This document shows positions 42,024 through 55,078 of a stretch of 64,000 nt of DNA, piece after piece. Position 1 is the first letter of the stretch, and each line of letters starts with the position of its first letter. A model generated the notes under the pieces. That model saw only the letters and a program-made list of their open reading frames with translations, ran no database searches and was not told the origin of the DNA. A program made the position numbers and the translations under genes. The stretch lies in contig OZ176053.1 in the NCBI GenBank assembly GCA_964247055.1, forward strand, positions 9,610,001 to 9,674,000, in the 5' to 3' direction. This stretch comes from Paragordius varius. Lineage: Eukaryota; Nematomorpha.

Positions 42024-43214
42024 TTAGTGACTTTTATAAATAAAAATTAATTGACCCATGGGTACTTTGCAATTATCGTGTGGCTTGTAACCAATCAAAT
42101 ATTCTTTATTTTCTTCCAAAATGGACATATCCATGTATAAATCAATGCACATACTATCCTAAATATAAAATTATATTATTTCTATACGTTAGGGAACAAA
42201 ATATTACATTATATATATTAAATATGTAAAAATTATAAAGGGGTTTGTTGAAAAATAAATTTATTTGTACTTAAAAGAATCCTGATATGATCTATTGTGA
42301 TTTTACTTTTGGTCGAATCGGTAAAAGTCATATTAATTCGTAATTGGTCAAAATTGAAAAATTGTAAATTTAGCGAACATTATCTTGGTAAAGGGATGTG
42401 ATAGAATTTATATTTGTTATATATATATATATATATTTATTATGAATTATTTCGAATTTAGCATAACATTGTTTTATTTATGGTTTTAATTATTTTCATA
42501 ATGAGGTCCGAAAACGCTTTATAACCCTACAAACTAGTTTAATGTACTTCATGGACAAACGAACCAAATTAACTGTTTCTAATAATGTTAATACCATTAT
42601 ATCATTGGCAAACAAAACAAAAAACGAAAGAAATTTTATTTGCATGAAATTTATATTTTAACAATTAGTACAAACTATTTAATACCCCGTAGCACACATA
42701 TGTATATAGTATTTAAATAATTGCTTATATTTCGCTTATACGACGTCTAGATCCCATTTCTTAACTGAAAACTATTTTTCGACCAAAAAATCAGTATAAT
42801 GTTTAAGGCAAATAAGTCTCCAAATATATAACATGACACATAAATATCATTGTAATATATGTCAATAATAAATGGTCAATTCATATTGGTTCCATATTTT
42901 TAATTATCATAACATATATGAATTTAATTGGTTAAAAAAATATTTTTTTCCTATACGGCATATATATATTATAAAATCACTAGGCACAAGAATATTTTTT
43001 TAATAAATTGAGCTTCTCATCCATAGAGAAATTATATTCAAAGTTTGATTTACCGCGTTTGCCATTACATTAGCACCATACACGAGGGACAAATCTTTGG
43101 TACCCTGCAAATATATCTTGAACTGCTTATCGGGGTATATGTGGAAATATTTACTGCAAAGCTGTAAGTAAGAATTCTTAACACAAATGTAATCATCTTT
43201 CAGAATTTCATTAT
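42024..43214 (-). CDS. Gene F, last two exons (pair of H)
   Basis: The function is not recognised. Minus-strand exons 43214-43054 (phase 1 in, phase 0 out) and 42158-42024, ending in TAA, are separated by an 895-base intron. They read DDYICVKNSYLQLC, IYPDKQFKIYLQGTKDL and, in the last exon, EENKEYLIGYKPHDN and MGQLIFIYKSH. Gene H has the same exon phases and matching residues. The last two exons of A and B have the same phase pattern and similar lengths, so H/F and A/B may be distant relatives. Upstream exons, which should include a start and any membrane segment, were not found in the 2.7 kb before gene B, where foldback elements lie. F may be truncated, or its first exons may be too small to see. 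Confidence 0.6.
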
Positions 43215-44084
43215 CTGTTGTTAAACAAAACGTACAAAAAATGATATTGAAATAATATCCATATATATTACATATAATTAACTAAAATTTTTAGTTTTTA
43301 TCTCGAAATAATGTTAGCATGCGAAAGAATTATAATCCCCCAAAAATAGAAAAAGCTGTCCATATATATTTAAATCAGAGTGTCTGATACGCGACTCTTC
43401 GCGATATTCTGGACGGCCCGCTAATTAGAAGAAATATTGAATAAATTAAAAATTCTATAATTTGCAAAAATATTTTATTTACAAAATTTGGTAAAATCAA
43501 TTACTAATATTATTATTTATTACGATATTTTTCCAAAATAGTATCTTATAAATAATTAATTTATTCATAATCTATTGATCTGGGACCTGATTCCACACAC
43601 AACATGGCTTAAACGGTAAAGTAAATTAGTGTTTTTAGGCTTAAAATATTAATTTCAAGATTATTAAACAACCATTTGTTCGATTAGTGTTAAATAGTTA
43701 ATAGATAAAAAAAATTATTTTCATGTATTAAAAAATTTGGGCTTTTTATCATAGCCATATGGTGTATAAAAACCTTATATAATCTAAATAGTTTAAGCAC
43801 TATAGAAGCTAAATTAATTTTTCAAAAACCACACTAGTGCAAAATGTTAATATTTTCTACTGTTTTTCGATAATTATAATTTCATTTATTTATTTTTAAA
43901 TATACAAAAAAAGTAATATATAAAAAAATTACCAATCATCGTTTTTCCATCGTCTTTCAAACATAAATATAATTATATCAAACATGTAAAAAATAAAATT
44001 TACGTTTTTATAAAAGATAGTCTACATATCCTTAACAATAGGTTTCTAAACCTTTATGATAAAGTCTAAATTTTTATATAATAG
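43215..44084. other. AT-rich region upstream of gene F exons
   Basis: I see no convincing exon. A degraded hAT-type fragment may lie at 43376-43450 (GGACGGCCCGC). Confidence 0.3.
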
Positions 44085-44858
44085 TATACCATTTCCCAGT
44101 CAATCGAAACATTTTTCCAATCAATCGAAACATTTTTCCAGTTAATAAAATATCGAAATAATAGCAAAAAATTACTTTTAATCATTAAAAGCACACTAAT
44201 AAGGAAATTATTTTTTAGAAAAACACATTTATTGAATGACAATTTTTTTATTATATGCCAATACACATTTCATCATGACATATTCTTTAAACAGGAGTGT
44301 TCAACACAAATGGTTTCGCGGGCCGCATTTTAAATATATATGGGAATTCAATAATTTATTAGATTTGAAACGTACGACCGTAAAATGCCGATACAATACA
44401 ACAATATTTTCTAGTTTCTGTCAATTAGGTAATATTATTTAGTAAAATTGTTTAAGAAATATCAAGTTTACTAATATTTTGTGAGCATAATATAATGTGG
44501 CCTGAGAAGCCATTTGTGTTGGATACAAGCTGGATCAGTACCATATATGATAATCACTGAGGCCAAACTAAAAATAGAAGATGCGGAAAATAGAAACAAT
44601 TGGAAAACAGCAATAAAAACTTATGTCAAATCAGCTACCTTCAACTCTGAAGATCAACAGCTTTGATGATGATATTGGCATATTATGAAAAAGTGATCAT
44701 TCAATAAATGTGTTTTTCTAAAAATAATTCTTTAGTGTGCTCTTAATATTTACAAGTTATTTTTATATCTCAGTTTGATATTTATCATCAAAAAAAAAAC
44801 CGTTTTTGGGAAAATGTTTTTATTGACTGGAAAAACGTTTCGATTGGGAAATGGTATA
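44085..44858. repeat. Foldback-2 element, motif type 1
   Basis: The ends are TATACCATTTCCC and GGGAAATGGTATA. Next to the left end the motif CAATCGAAACATTTTTCCA occurs twice; its inverse, with TTTTTATTGACTGG, lies by the right end. Arms also pair through CACATTTATTGAATGA and its inverse near 44690-44710. The centre contains a hAT-type MITE (44293-44532). Confidence 0.65.
44293..44532. repeat. hAT-type MITE nested in foldback-2
   Basis: It starts CAGGAGTGTTCAACACAAAT and ends AGCCATTTGTGTTGGATAC, the GGCCCGC-family ends seen at 52119-52395. Confidence 0.6.
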
Positions 44859-45098
44859 TTTAATTCAAAGATAGCATTTTCAGTTCGAAAAGCGACAACA
44901 AGCGAATTATGGGTATAATTTCTGGTAATTTTTAGGGCAATCTTCGATCTCATAAAAGATTTTTAATCAATATTTTGATAATTGGAGTTACTAAAAGTTT
45001 TTTAAGTTAAACTAATAACGAAATTTTTTTATTTATTCAAACTAATTAATATTGTGTGTTAATTCAATTAACTCGAAAATCGCTTTAATGCATTTGTG

Positions 45099-45686
45099 AT
45101 ATACCATTTGCACTTCAAGATGGTCCTTAAACACTCAGGTTGGTCCTTGTACATTTCAAGTTGGTCCTTATACACTTCAAGTTCCTTAAAGTTTTTACAT
45201 TTTGATTTAACCATAATTTTTGCACGTATTTTTTTATTTTATTATTTTTTAACCTAATTTTCTTTATTTATTATATATTATTCATTTAAATATAAAATTT
45301 TATTCAAAAACTACTTTTTTCAAACAATTTTTTTCCAATTTAAGAAAATTATTAACTTTTAAATGTTTTCAATGATAAATTGTAAATAATAACGCACAAA
45401 ACTTATATATTTTTTAATTACGTGTTAAAATCTTATAAATATTCAAAATTATTTTAAGAAATTAATAAAAATATACGGTTTCTGAATAATTAAAACTTGA
45501 TGTTGCTTTAAATTTTATGTTAAATAATAGAAAATATGTTAAAAATGATTAAAAAGATAAATGATACACAATTTGACCGATATAAAAACAAAACAAAAAT
45601 GTCAGGACCAACTTGAAAAGGACCAACTTGAGATATTCGACCAACTTAAAGTGTTTAAGGACACTATTGAAGTGCAAATGGTATAT
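45099..45686. repeat. Foldback-2 element, motif type 2
   Basis: The ends are ATATACCATTTGCACTTC and GAAGTGCAAATGGTATAT. Beside the left end three imperfect copies of TTGGTCCTTATACACTTCAA follow; the right side has the inverse (GGACCAACTTGA). The centre is AT-rich and non-coding. Confidence 0.65.
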
Positions 45687-45929
45687 TACAACATATAACT
45701 TTGCGAAAAATGTAATTAAAATAGCTAGCTCAAATCAGCAAAAATATATTTAGTTTTTGATATACAGTCATATTATTGGTTATAATTTTGATACGCGACT
45801 GGCCACAATAAAATCAAAATATTTTTTATTTCTTTTTTTTCTTAAATTCTCCATATAATTTTTAAATTAATTACTGCTCACGTACTTTTGACAGTTACCA
45901 TTTAAAAAACCTTTCCATAATTTTTCTGT

Positions 45930-47254
45930 TTAATATATAAAAAAAACGTCCCTTTTATTACATTTAAAACTTGTAAATATTTGATAAATGTTGTCATGCT
46001 GGTGAGTCGATTGCGTTTGTAAAGTTATTGAATAATTCCCTGGTAACAAATCTTTCACAATGAATTGAGGTGTTTCAATCTAAACAGAATAATGAGATTA
46101 AGATCTTAACTACTTTTCCTGGGTTTTTTGAAATCAGATTTCGTTGCCCATATACATTCATGATTGCTACACCAGTTTCTGTTTGATATTCGTGGGGGAT
46201 TTGATAATTCATCAATAAACTATTTTGATCCTCGACAGTCTCCATAACCAATTCATACTTGGCCGAAGCATTCAAAGAAATTTTCCGGTTAAAACAGTTA
46301 CCCTTATTTAGCACTGAAAAAAATTGTCATTTGTAAATGCGATATAACAATTAAAATAATTAATAAAAAGATTTGTTATAAAATTTGCTTTAACCGATGG
46401 TTGGAATATCAATTTCGATGAAAATGCATTCATCACTTTTGTTGATGATAGTGGCTTTAACTCCGTCATCTGTAAAAAAGATTCGAGGTGGATCACTGGC
46501 TATTAATATTAAATCAAACATTAATTAATATCACAAAACATGACAGGTATAAGACTAATATTAGTGAGGAAACAATCATTTTATTTAACTTACCCGATAG
46601 GTTTTAAAAAAGTTATATGAATAAAGGGAAATATTGTTGGCTTCAAAGTCAATTTTTTCGCTTTTTACTGCTTTAGCCAATAATAATGCTCATTAATGTC
46701 TATGTTATTTGGCAATATATAATGATGAAAACTGTTAATTGGTACATTTTAGGTTTGATGAAATAATTTTTTTTATTTTTTTACGCTTTGCGCTTACTAT
46801 TTTAATTTTTATTGTAAAAACAAATTCTTCTGGTATTGCCATACAAAAATATATAAAAAATACCTCCTGGTTTTGTTGGATCTACGGGGATTTCGATAAC
46901 AAAGCTCGTACCTACCATTTAATATACAAAGCAATTTACCGTTTTCCCTCTCTAAAATATATGATATCAAAATTTATTTGCAATTTTTAGCAAATAAAAT
47001 TGAAAATTATCATTATAATTCTTACCTTCAGTTTGATGAATAATTATGTTATGATTGTCAGCTAATTTGTATAAATAATGCGACGATCATGCATGATTTT
47101 AGTCAAATATTTCAATTATGTTTTAAATTTATATACCCGAGAAAATTGCTCCGAGAGCGGCAAACACTATTCCAAGACAAGCTAAGATAAAAAGAAATAA
47201 TTTAGCAATAACACACAAAATATGGATTTGAAGTCAACCAAATACATTTTACTA

Positions 47255-47307
<53 letters not shown>

Positions 47308-50300
47308 CTTACTTGCAACTGCTGAAAATAATATGCCTGAAAATTAAATTTGAAAATAACTTCCTCCGACGAAAACACCTAATATAGAGAGATTTGTTTA
47401 TATTAATATATAATTATATAATAAATTTTCAGTTATAAAACATACCTGTTTTTCCTAAAAAATTTTGTTGTAAGGAGGAAATGAGCATTTATAAATTGTT
47501 TAGGTTGCATCATAAAAGATTAATTCTTACCCAGTGCAAATAATTTACCTAAAAATATATATTATAAAAAGTTTTTACCGGCTATAACCGAGAGAACTTT
47601 AGACACAAGAGCTGTAGCCCCTGCCGATCCACATCCTACATAAAAAAATATTATTTATAAATAAGGCGGTATGAATGGTCCACCACACAATCATAAAAAT
47701 GTTTAATAATGATGTGAAAATCGTCGTAAAATAACGTAATGATAAAATATAATTTATTAGTTCACAAATTTTTGTCATAGGCACATCTTCAGGGGTAGTT
47801 AAAATATATATAAATATATATAAATATATATATATATAATAAAAGATAATAAAAATTAAATTAAAAAAATGAACGAATTCATGATTGATGTTAATTATAT
47901 AGGAAAAAATCACAAAAGAACCGTTAATGGACAAAAGAAAGAAAAATCACAAAGAAACCGTTGTATCCTGATGATGCCTATGGCAAAAATTTATGAATCT
48001 ATGAATTATATTTTATTTTTACGTTATCAACGATTTTCACATCATTTACATAACAGACCCTTGTCGTTACCCATTCAATTTAAATGTTTAATAATATTTT
48101 CAAAAAGAATCTTCGAATCTAAATTTTTAGCGTGCGAAAACCATCGCGTTTTTTAACAAGAAAATTTAGTTTTGCTTTTTATATATGACAATATACCATT
48201 TATCCTTCATGTATGTCTTTTTACATATCAAGTTTGTCCCTCAGCAAAGGAAAAACTTGATATGTAAAAAAATTGAGAGGTTAAATGGTATTAAAAAACT
48301 GAACAAATTAAAATCATAGCTATAGTGTTTTTTCTGTTATAATAGTATGCCAACAAATAATTCAAGGCGTTCTTTTTATGAATAGTTTAATTTAAAAGGA
48401 CAAAAGAATAATCAAACAAATTTTTATCAAAAAAAGTATTTAAAGCTTTAAAGTCAAAGACTTTGGATGTCTTTGATACTTGAATCACATGATGCTTGCA
48501 ACCATTACCGACTAGTAGCGTTTTATGGCTTAATTTTTTTGATTCTTTGGGTTTACTAAATTTATCAAAATGTTTTCGTCCATCCTTAACTCAAAAGAGG
48601 TGACATATATATCGCCCACATGGGCTGAGGAGCCGCGGTAAAAAAGCCCCTTTGACAATGTGTTAGCTTAATTAAGCTATCCTTTCTGTTTTTGAAATAC
48701 TCCGAGACATTATGTGCGGCCCGCTTTTTTAAATCATAATTTGTAAAAATTGGAAAATCTTAATAAGTTTGGTTTTTATTTAACAAATTTTTTTAATTAA
48801 GCCTTTTACCAATTGGCAACTAACTAGAAAAAGTTTTTGTGGCATTTTACAGTCTTATGTTTGGAACTAATTAAATATTTTTGAATGTATATATTTCATA
48901 GCGGTGCGCCGATTTGTCAAAAATGTGACCAGCGAAGCCATTTGTCTTGGACTCCCCTAGTTAAAAGCATCTTTTAAACGCCATTATTTGTATTTATTAA
49001 TAAGTTTCGAATGAATATCCATAGATATGAACTTTTAACTATTATCCTGTTTTTTGACATGGTTAACCATGTGTGTAAAGCATATATACACTTTTTTGAA
49101 CTTTGATTGCCTTTTATTGCCATGTATAATTGGCATTAATGTGATAGTGATTTAAAATTTGTTACTTATGGTTAATTGAAAAATTATGGTTGATTTCGTA
49201 ATTGCTGTTAGCTTTTACTTTTTAAAACTGGCATATAATCGCTTATACGGCTGGCCATATATTACATATTATTATAATTATTGTATATTTAAAAACTATA
49301 AAAGAAGGTGTAGTAAAGCAATGGTATGGTCTTGACCGATCGAAAATAATTACGGCCCAATAAACAAATCAAAAGTTTCGATAGTGTTATTTTATAGTAC
49401 ACTCATTTATAAAAGCAATCACAGTTACGCTGAGTCAACTTACATTAACCGATCAAAACCAACCCTATGGATGGTGTTTTGTCTTTTTGATTTTAAGCTA
49501 TAACCTTATTTTGATCAGCATCCATAAAATATAGATGCTTTAATTTGTTTGGAAGCTCTGGTCGGTATCATCGGATAATTGAAGGGTTTTTACCTAGACG
49601 ATTACTTATTTTTACATTATAAGGAAAATGTAATTTTATAAGTGATGTATTCTATAAAATAACCTCAATGTTTTTATGTCATAAAATATAAATGTAGAAA
49701 ATTTTCCAATCTTTCTACCTACATATTAAATTTTAAGGACGAAATACATTTATATGGGATTATAAGATATTGATAGGTACGAAGTATATTTAAAAATTAT
49801 GTCATATTGGTGAGTAAACAAATTTATCGTATTACCTGCAGGGTTTGGGCCTTTTGGACCTATTGGCTTTGGGTTTGGCTTTTGTCCTCTGTCATTGGGA
49901 AACTGGTTTTTCTTAGTGTCTAAGTTATATCAAAGAAATAATTTACCATGATCTTCTTGTTGTGATTCGTCTAAATTTATTGAAGATTAATAGAGAATTT
50001 AGCATTATAAATCTAACCTTATCATTTCAACACATAAATTTTTTATTAGGACAATTCAAGGGTAATATAATATAATATCAACAACTGATAAATTAGAATA
50101 TTGCGATTCATAAATTTAAAATGCCTTTGAAGTCGATAATGTTTATTAGTTCCATATTAAAATTTTTTGCGGGGAAGTACAAAAAATATCCTGATTAGAA
50201 ATATATATTATGATAGAGAAATGTATCCGTTTTCGTACTACTTTTGGTTTTGGTTACGAGGCAGACAAATTGTTAATTGCTCAATTAATCGCAAATTTGG

Positions 50301-52604
50301 CTCACATTATGCTAAGAAAGATTTAAGCTAGGTGCTGTTATAAAAATATCTTAAAAAGTCTACATAAAGTATAGCAATATTATATTAAATTTTAATTTCG
50401 GATGTAGGCTCCGAAAGACTTAAATTTTACCCCATAAATGGCTAGTTATATACCAATTACAACTCAAATTCACCCTTAAACAATTCAAACACCCTTAAAA
50501 TAAATTATTTGTTCTCAGGCTATTATAACTCATCATAAATATGCATTAATTCTTTGTGGTATAGTCTACTATTTTTTAGTATTATGTTAATATTTAACGA
50601 GATTTAATATAAAAAAATATAGGTAATTTTTAATATTTAAAACATATAATTTATTTTAGGGTGAATTTGAAAAGTCATGTTCAGTAGCAAATTTTAATTA
50701 TCTTTATGGGGTGAATTTGAGCTTTAAATGGTATATTTATGAAGCCCACATCAAATAAAAATTTAAAATATATAGTTCTTTGTTTTTTAATAAAAGTTTA
50801 TGATATATTTTCATAACATATTTTGAAATAACGCTCATAGTTTTCACCAAAAAAATGAGAAAAATGTATAATTTACAATTTTTTGGTATGGAATTTAGAC
50901 GAAAATGTTATAGTACTATAACATTTAAACATGGATATATTTTATCAATATTTTTTGTGGCATTGTGTAAATGCGCAAACAAGTGATTAAACTTCTTAAT
51001 ATATTATTTTTAGATAATTAATGTGTGGGATTATCATTAGTCAGTGTATTAAATTGGAAGGCGCTATTATATTTTGGTAATTTTCACAAAATTAAATAAT
51101 TTAAAAATTAGCAAAGAGTTTTAAAATAAATTTGTGTGTTTTTTATATCGGCTAAGATCATTGACAGATTAAATGATCTCCTACAACCCATTTTCGCACA
51201 CTTAGATTACCATATACTGCAATTATGAAATTGGGCCTATTATTTTGGAAAAATATTTTAGAAACTATCATTTTTAATATTTCCATTAAATTAAACTGGT
51301 TTCCTTCTTGGTATAAAAAACGGTGACGAAACCATTTGTTGTAAAATCGAATTGGTTAAGGCAAAAATTTAGATAACCACAATCGTTAAATCTATATACG
51401 CGTAAAAAATATAATTAAAGCCGAAATGGTGCCACATGAATTTTTTTAGGACAAAATATATTATGCAACATATAATACCTGGAAATATTACCCAAACCTA
51501 GGTTCATTAAATTAATAAATTATTTGCTCAAATATAATTAATCCGTGGTGAAGATGCATTTATCCTTAGCTTTAAAAAATTTATTTATATTCTTCCTATA
51601 TTGTAGCATAATTGAGTGTGTGTGTTGCTAAGTCGAGGGACATTTTGCAATTTTTTAAATAAAACTTCTCCATAGGTTGCGTTTAGTTTCAATGTTAAGT
51701 TCTGCCAAGGTTGCATTGGTTTCCATTAAAATATTGTCCATCCACCTTATCCTTCATCGGCCCCTTTTACGTGTACCACTAACTTTTCCCAACATCAAGG
51801 ATTTTTCCAGTGAGTTAGATCTCATAATGTGGCCAAAGTAGGATAGTTTGGTGTGAATGACATTCCAAGCAATGACATATCGGGATTGATTTTTGTAAAA
51901 TTGTGTTGTTAGTTATTTTATCCGTTTATTTTATAAAATAAAAATAATTCCATGGATACAAGTGTGTTTTATTTTAAAATTTTCGCGAATCAAATTAAAA
52001 TTGGAATCCATACCTTCTTCTCCGGGAACATCTTCATTGGGTTCGTTTTCTGATTCCTGATCTACAGTAAAATTTATTCAGAAAATTTTTTAATAAACAT
52101 TTAATAAATGATTTAAAGCAGGGGTATTCAACATGCGGCCCGCAAAAAACTTGGCAATTCATAATTTGCAATACTTACAAAATCTTGGCAAAATTAATAT
52201 TTATTAAAAATTTCTGAACAAAGTCCTTCAATTGGCAAAGAACTAAAAAAATTGATATGTTGTGCGTTTTACAGTCCTACGTTTGAAATATAATAAATTA
52301 TTATTAATGCCCATATATATTGAGGATGCGGCCCATCGGCTATTTTAAAGGACAAATGAGGCCCATCAAAGCCATTTGCGATGGACACACCCCTGATCAA
52401 TGGTTTTTGGGAATCAATATTTAGTAAACATTTTTTTTTTATAAAATCATATTAACCTTTTTCGGTATCAGATTCTTCGTCGGAGGTCCCATCATCGTCA
52501 GCATTCTGATTTGGTGTGTCATTTTCTACGTCTGGATCCTGATGCACGTACCCTACGTTCTCTAAAACCTCTTGCTGGGCATTGTTTGCATCCATTTCCG
52601 CCAT
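45930..52604 (-). CDS. Gene B, 15-exon micro-exon membrane protein (pair of A)
   Basis: The function is not recognised. Minus-strand exons: 52604-52457, 52061-52014, 49970-49947, 49919-49836, 47635-47579, 47548-47531, 47454-47446, 47378-47361, 47336-47313, 47181-47137, 47061-47026, 46911-46864, 46499-46395, 46313-46114, 46079-45930 (337 codons). All junctions are phase 1 except the last (phase 0), as in gene A. The N-terminus is acidic (MAEMDANNAQQ, then SDEESDTEK and EDVPGEEG). A Lys/Pro/Gly linker follows (PKPIGPKGPNPAG). The hydrophobic part (VSKVLSVIAGKLFALG, then VFVGGSILFSAVA and CLGIVFAALGAIFS) is long enough for one or two helices. The outer domain reads TSFVIEIPVDP, ECIFIEIDIPTIG, GNCFNRKI and LLPGNYSITLQ. 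Introns of 24, 27, 30 and 34 nt sit beside 2-kb introns filled with repeats. Confidence 0.75.
46864..47635 (-). other. Micro-exon run of gene B
   Basis: Eight exons of 57, 18, 9, 18, 24, 45, 36 and 48 nt lie within 770 bases. All are multiples of three and phase 1 at both ends. The 9-nt exon (47454-47446, GAAAAACAG) adds only Lys-Thr plus a split Gly. The 9-18-24-45-36 series is identical in length to gene A, although the residues differ. Confidence 0.7.
48193..48291. repeat. Foldback-2 element, motif type 3, about 100 bp
   Basis: The ends are ATACCATTTATCC and TTAAATGGTAT. The sub-terminal motif TTTTTACATATCAAGTTT is mirrored by AAACTTGATATGTAAAAA, with almost no centre. It lies in a gene B intron and could form a tight hairpin. 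Confidence 0.65.
48695..48955. repeat. hAT-type MITE in a gene B intron
   Basis: It carries TGCGGCCCGCTTTTT at the left and GCGAAGCCATTTGTCTTGGA at the right, and shares the internal AATTGGCAACTAACTAGAAA block with the 52119-52395 copy. Confidence 0.6.
50195..50980. repeat. Foldback-1 copy 6, interrupted
   Basis: Left-arm markers ATGATAGAGAAATGTATCCG and GGCTCCGAAAGACTT and right-arm markers TTTATGATATATTTTCATAA and TTTTCACCAAAAAAATGAG are recognisable. The inner arms with the CGCGATAAAA block are missing, and a foldback-2 element (50447-50736) occupies the centre. Confidence 0.55.
50447..50736. repeat. Foldback-2 element, motif type 4
   Basis: The ends are ATATACCAATTACAACTC and GAGCTTTAAATGGTATAT. 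CAAATTCACCC occurs next to the left end, with AAACACCCTTAAAAT nearby, and GGGTGAATTTG occurs twice near the right end. It is inserted in the centre of a foldback-1 copy. Confidence 0.6.
51610..51885 (-). mobile_element. LINE fragment, C-terminal region
   Basis: On the minus strand, broken frames give WPHYEI, LTGKILDVGKS, KVDGQYFNGNQCNLG and QPMEKFYLK, matching the order of the conserved end of RTE/Jockey-like LINE proteins (GHI.R, LEKS.MLGKV, G.PR.RW.D). Only about 90 codons remain. It lies in a gene B intron. Confidence 0.6.
52119..52395. repeat. hAT-type MITE, best-preserved copy
   Basis: It starts CAGGGGTATTCAACATGCGG and ends GATGGACACACCCCTG, imperfect inverted repeats with a GGCCCGC/GCGGCCC block near each end, 277 bp long. 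It lies in the intron between exons 1 and 2 of gene B. Confidence 0.7.
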
Positions 52605-53439
52605 AACTTAAGATTTTGTTATAGTTTACGAAAAAATTATTTTTTCATTAATTTGCAAAATTTATGATTATTAGTATTATCAAAATAAAAGAGATAAAAG
52701 TAAATTTATAAAATTTTTCAAAAATACAGAAGCGAAACTAATTATTAGAATGTTAAAATAATAATTTGTAATCTCGTAAAATTTATTAAATTCAAACTAT
52801 ATCCAAAATTTTTGATACATGAGAGTATCTTTTTCAATGGAAAATAATAATTACGTAATATTATAAATTTACCTCCGTAGAGTCCTTGGAGAGCTTAATA
52901 ATATATTATTTTTTTTAAACGTATATAAACAAGGGAAATATTTATAAGGATCGATTTTTAATTAGTGTTAAAAATTATTTTAAGAATATAAGGGTATTTT
53001 TGGGGACTTTTTAATAGAGAAAGATAAGCTTTCCTAATTGGCAAAATCAGTCTAAGAATAAGGAAAATAAGTGAAAAAACTAAAATAAACAGCTGATCTA
53101 TATATTGACCACCATTTTACTTAAGATATACTATTCATGATAATTTAGGTACGTAAAAAATTTACAATACAGGGAAATTTAATTTTTGAACATGTAAATC
53201 TCAAAAAATTTGTATATCGTTGAATTATGCAATCTTTTCTATATTCTCGATTAAATGTATCCTTTATTTCAAAGCTCGTGGGATTTTTGCCATATATGCA
53301 AAAAGAGCCAAAGGTTATATTATATAGGTTTTGCTAAAATACTTTTAAAATATAATTTAAAGATATTATTTTATTTTAGCTACACCAAAATTGATTATAC
53401 ACAAAATTATAAACATATAGTGTTCACAAAATTAATATC
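52605..53439. other. Spacer upstream of gene B
   Basis: This should hold the gene B promoter. On the minus strand 53333-53145 is open for 62 codons after an acceptor-like TTTTAG, with NPTSFEIKDTFNREYRKD, and could be the last exon of gene C, but the match to the end of gene D is weak. Confidence 0.3.
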
Positions 53440-54490
53440 CTAATGAAATATATATTATAATACATAAATGTATCAGAATCTCATAATTTGTTTTGAGCTT
53501 TACGAGTGATATAAGAATATTATATCCACTTTTGTGGCATATTAGAAGAAGACAAAATTTGCGCAAATTTTGTCATTTTTTTTGGTGAAGGCTAAATGAA
53601 AAATATTATTAAAATATACCATAAACTACAATTTAAAAGCTAATATTTTTATGAAATTTTAAATATTGGTCGTAAAAATTTTAAATATTCGGACCCCTCC
53701 AAAATGAGTTCTCTTAAAATAAAGGCGTAAAAGCGTACACTGCGCGATAAAAAAATTTAAATATATGCCAAATTTTGACAAATAATTTTTTTCCGAAAAT
53801 CGGATGTTTTGCTTATAAATTAATTTAGAGCAAAATGGTGAAGCGAATTTTATGGTTTAAGTATGTGAAACGGTATAAAAAGACTTTAATATATTATTTA
53901 AATATTTTTTTATATAGTTCTTTTATGCTGAGTATTTCTATCACCTCAGGATTTTTTAGAAAATCGTTGCTTATTTTAAATAAATTTTTGTAAAAAAAGA
54001 TTTATAGATAACATAAATTTGAAGACGAACGAATATTTTAATCAAAATTTGATTCAAGATCATCGAATTATATATAAAAGTTGGTTTATTCCATCTTAAA
54101 GCGTTTTTATACCGTTTCTATCATATATCAAAATATGTGGTATGCTTAACAAGATATACCTAAAAATAAATTTTTTAAACAAAGTATACAATTTTTAAAA
54201 ATATTTTTTTTTTGAAAATTATATCTCGGAATTTTTGCTTTTCTTTACCCCATTTTTCAGATGGGGGCGAATTCACGGACCCCATATTTAAAATTAAAAA
54301 TTTGATAAAAATATTGTTTAGATTTTTATTCTTAGTATATGACATATTTAATAGATAATTTTTGGGAGTATTTAGCTTTTAAAAAAGAGTGATTTTCGGA
54401 CATGGAACTGTTACCACAAAAGTGTATTTTATATCACTAGTAAACCCCCAAAACCAAAAGGACCATGAGAATGCAGATATATTTGTAGTA
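53440..54490. repeat. Foldback-1 palindromic element, copy 4
   Basis: The inverted arms show AATGTATCAGAATCTCATAA, TTTACGAGTGATATAAG, CGTACACTGCGCGATAAAA and GTGAAACGGTATAAAAA, mirrored by ATACCGTTTCTATCATAT and GGACCATGAGAATGCAGATA. It is more decayed than the other copies. No ORF. Confidence 0.7.
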
Positions 54491-54574
54491 ATTAAAGTTG
54501 GTATACATTTCATATTCAAACAGAATACGATAAAAATCTATACCAGATAACTTTTTTTATAAATCCCATGTATC

Positions 54575-55078
54575 AATTTAGGACCTTTGGGGTAGTTTTA
54601 TATCCCAAAGCGATTTGAAACTATATCTTGAAAACATGTTAGTACGAATTATAAATATTCTTTCTTTAGCTTTTAAGGCGCATGCTTCATAAAAAATTTT
54701 GTTAAAATAATGTAAATTTTAAAAAATATCCTTTTCACATTTTTTCGCCGCTATTTTTTCTATATTTTTTTTAAATCGCTAATACAGGCAAATATAGGTT
54801 AAGAAAATGTAATTAATTAACTTTAGTTTCAGATTACATTTTACCAGCAAAAACGATATATATTTATTTCAATATGATGTGGAGCTGTCCTAATAGACTC
54901 TGGAAGCTACAAAACTGTAAATTATCTTTTTTATCTAATACAGGAAAACAATGTTTGATAAATAAATTTTCACCAAAATAAATTTTAAAACAGTGGTGTA
55001 TTTACAAGATTGAAGTCTGGGATATAAAACTAACCCAATAAGTCCAAAAGGTGAAAAAAATCATGAAGTGCTAATGTA
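54575..55078 (+). repeat. MITE-2 copy 2
   Basis: It runs from GGACCTTTGGGGTAGTTTTA to AATCATGAAGTGCTAATGT, sharing the internal blocks CTTTAGCTTTTAAGGCGCAT and TAAATCGCTAATACAGGC with copies at 29832 and 57390. Confidence 0.6.

Noticed and set aside
46594-46672. Possible extra exon of gene B between exons 12 and 13
   Set aside because: Phases at its two ends do not match, while joining 46864 directly to 46499 is in phase and gives the same arrangement as gene A.
47599-48156. Overlapping ORFs of 111 (-) and 95 (+) codons
   Set aside because: The minus ORF crosses gene B exon 5 in a wrong frame and low-complexity TA repeats. The plus ORF lies in intronic sequence with no coding signal.
53145-53333. 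62-codon minus-strand open stretch
   Set aside because: It could be the last exon of gene C, but its phase differs from the end of gene D and the peptide match is too weak to annotate.
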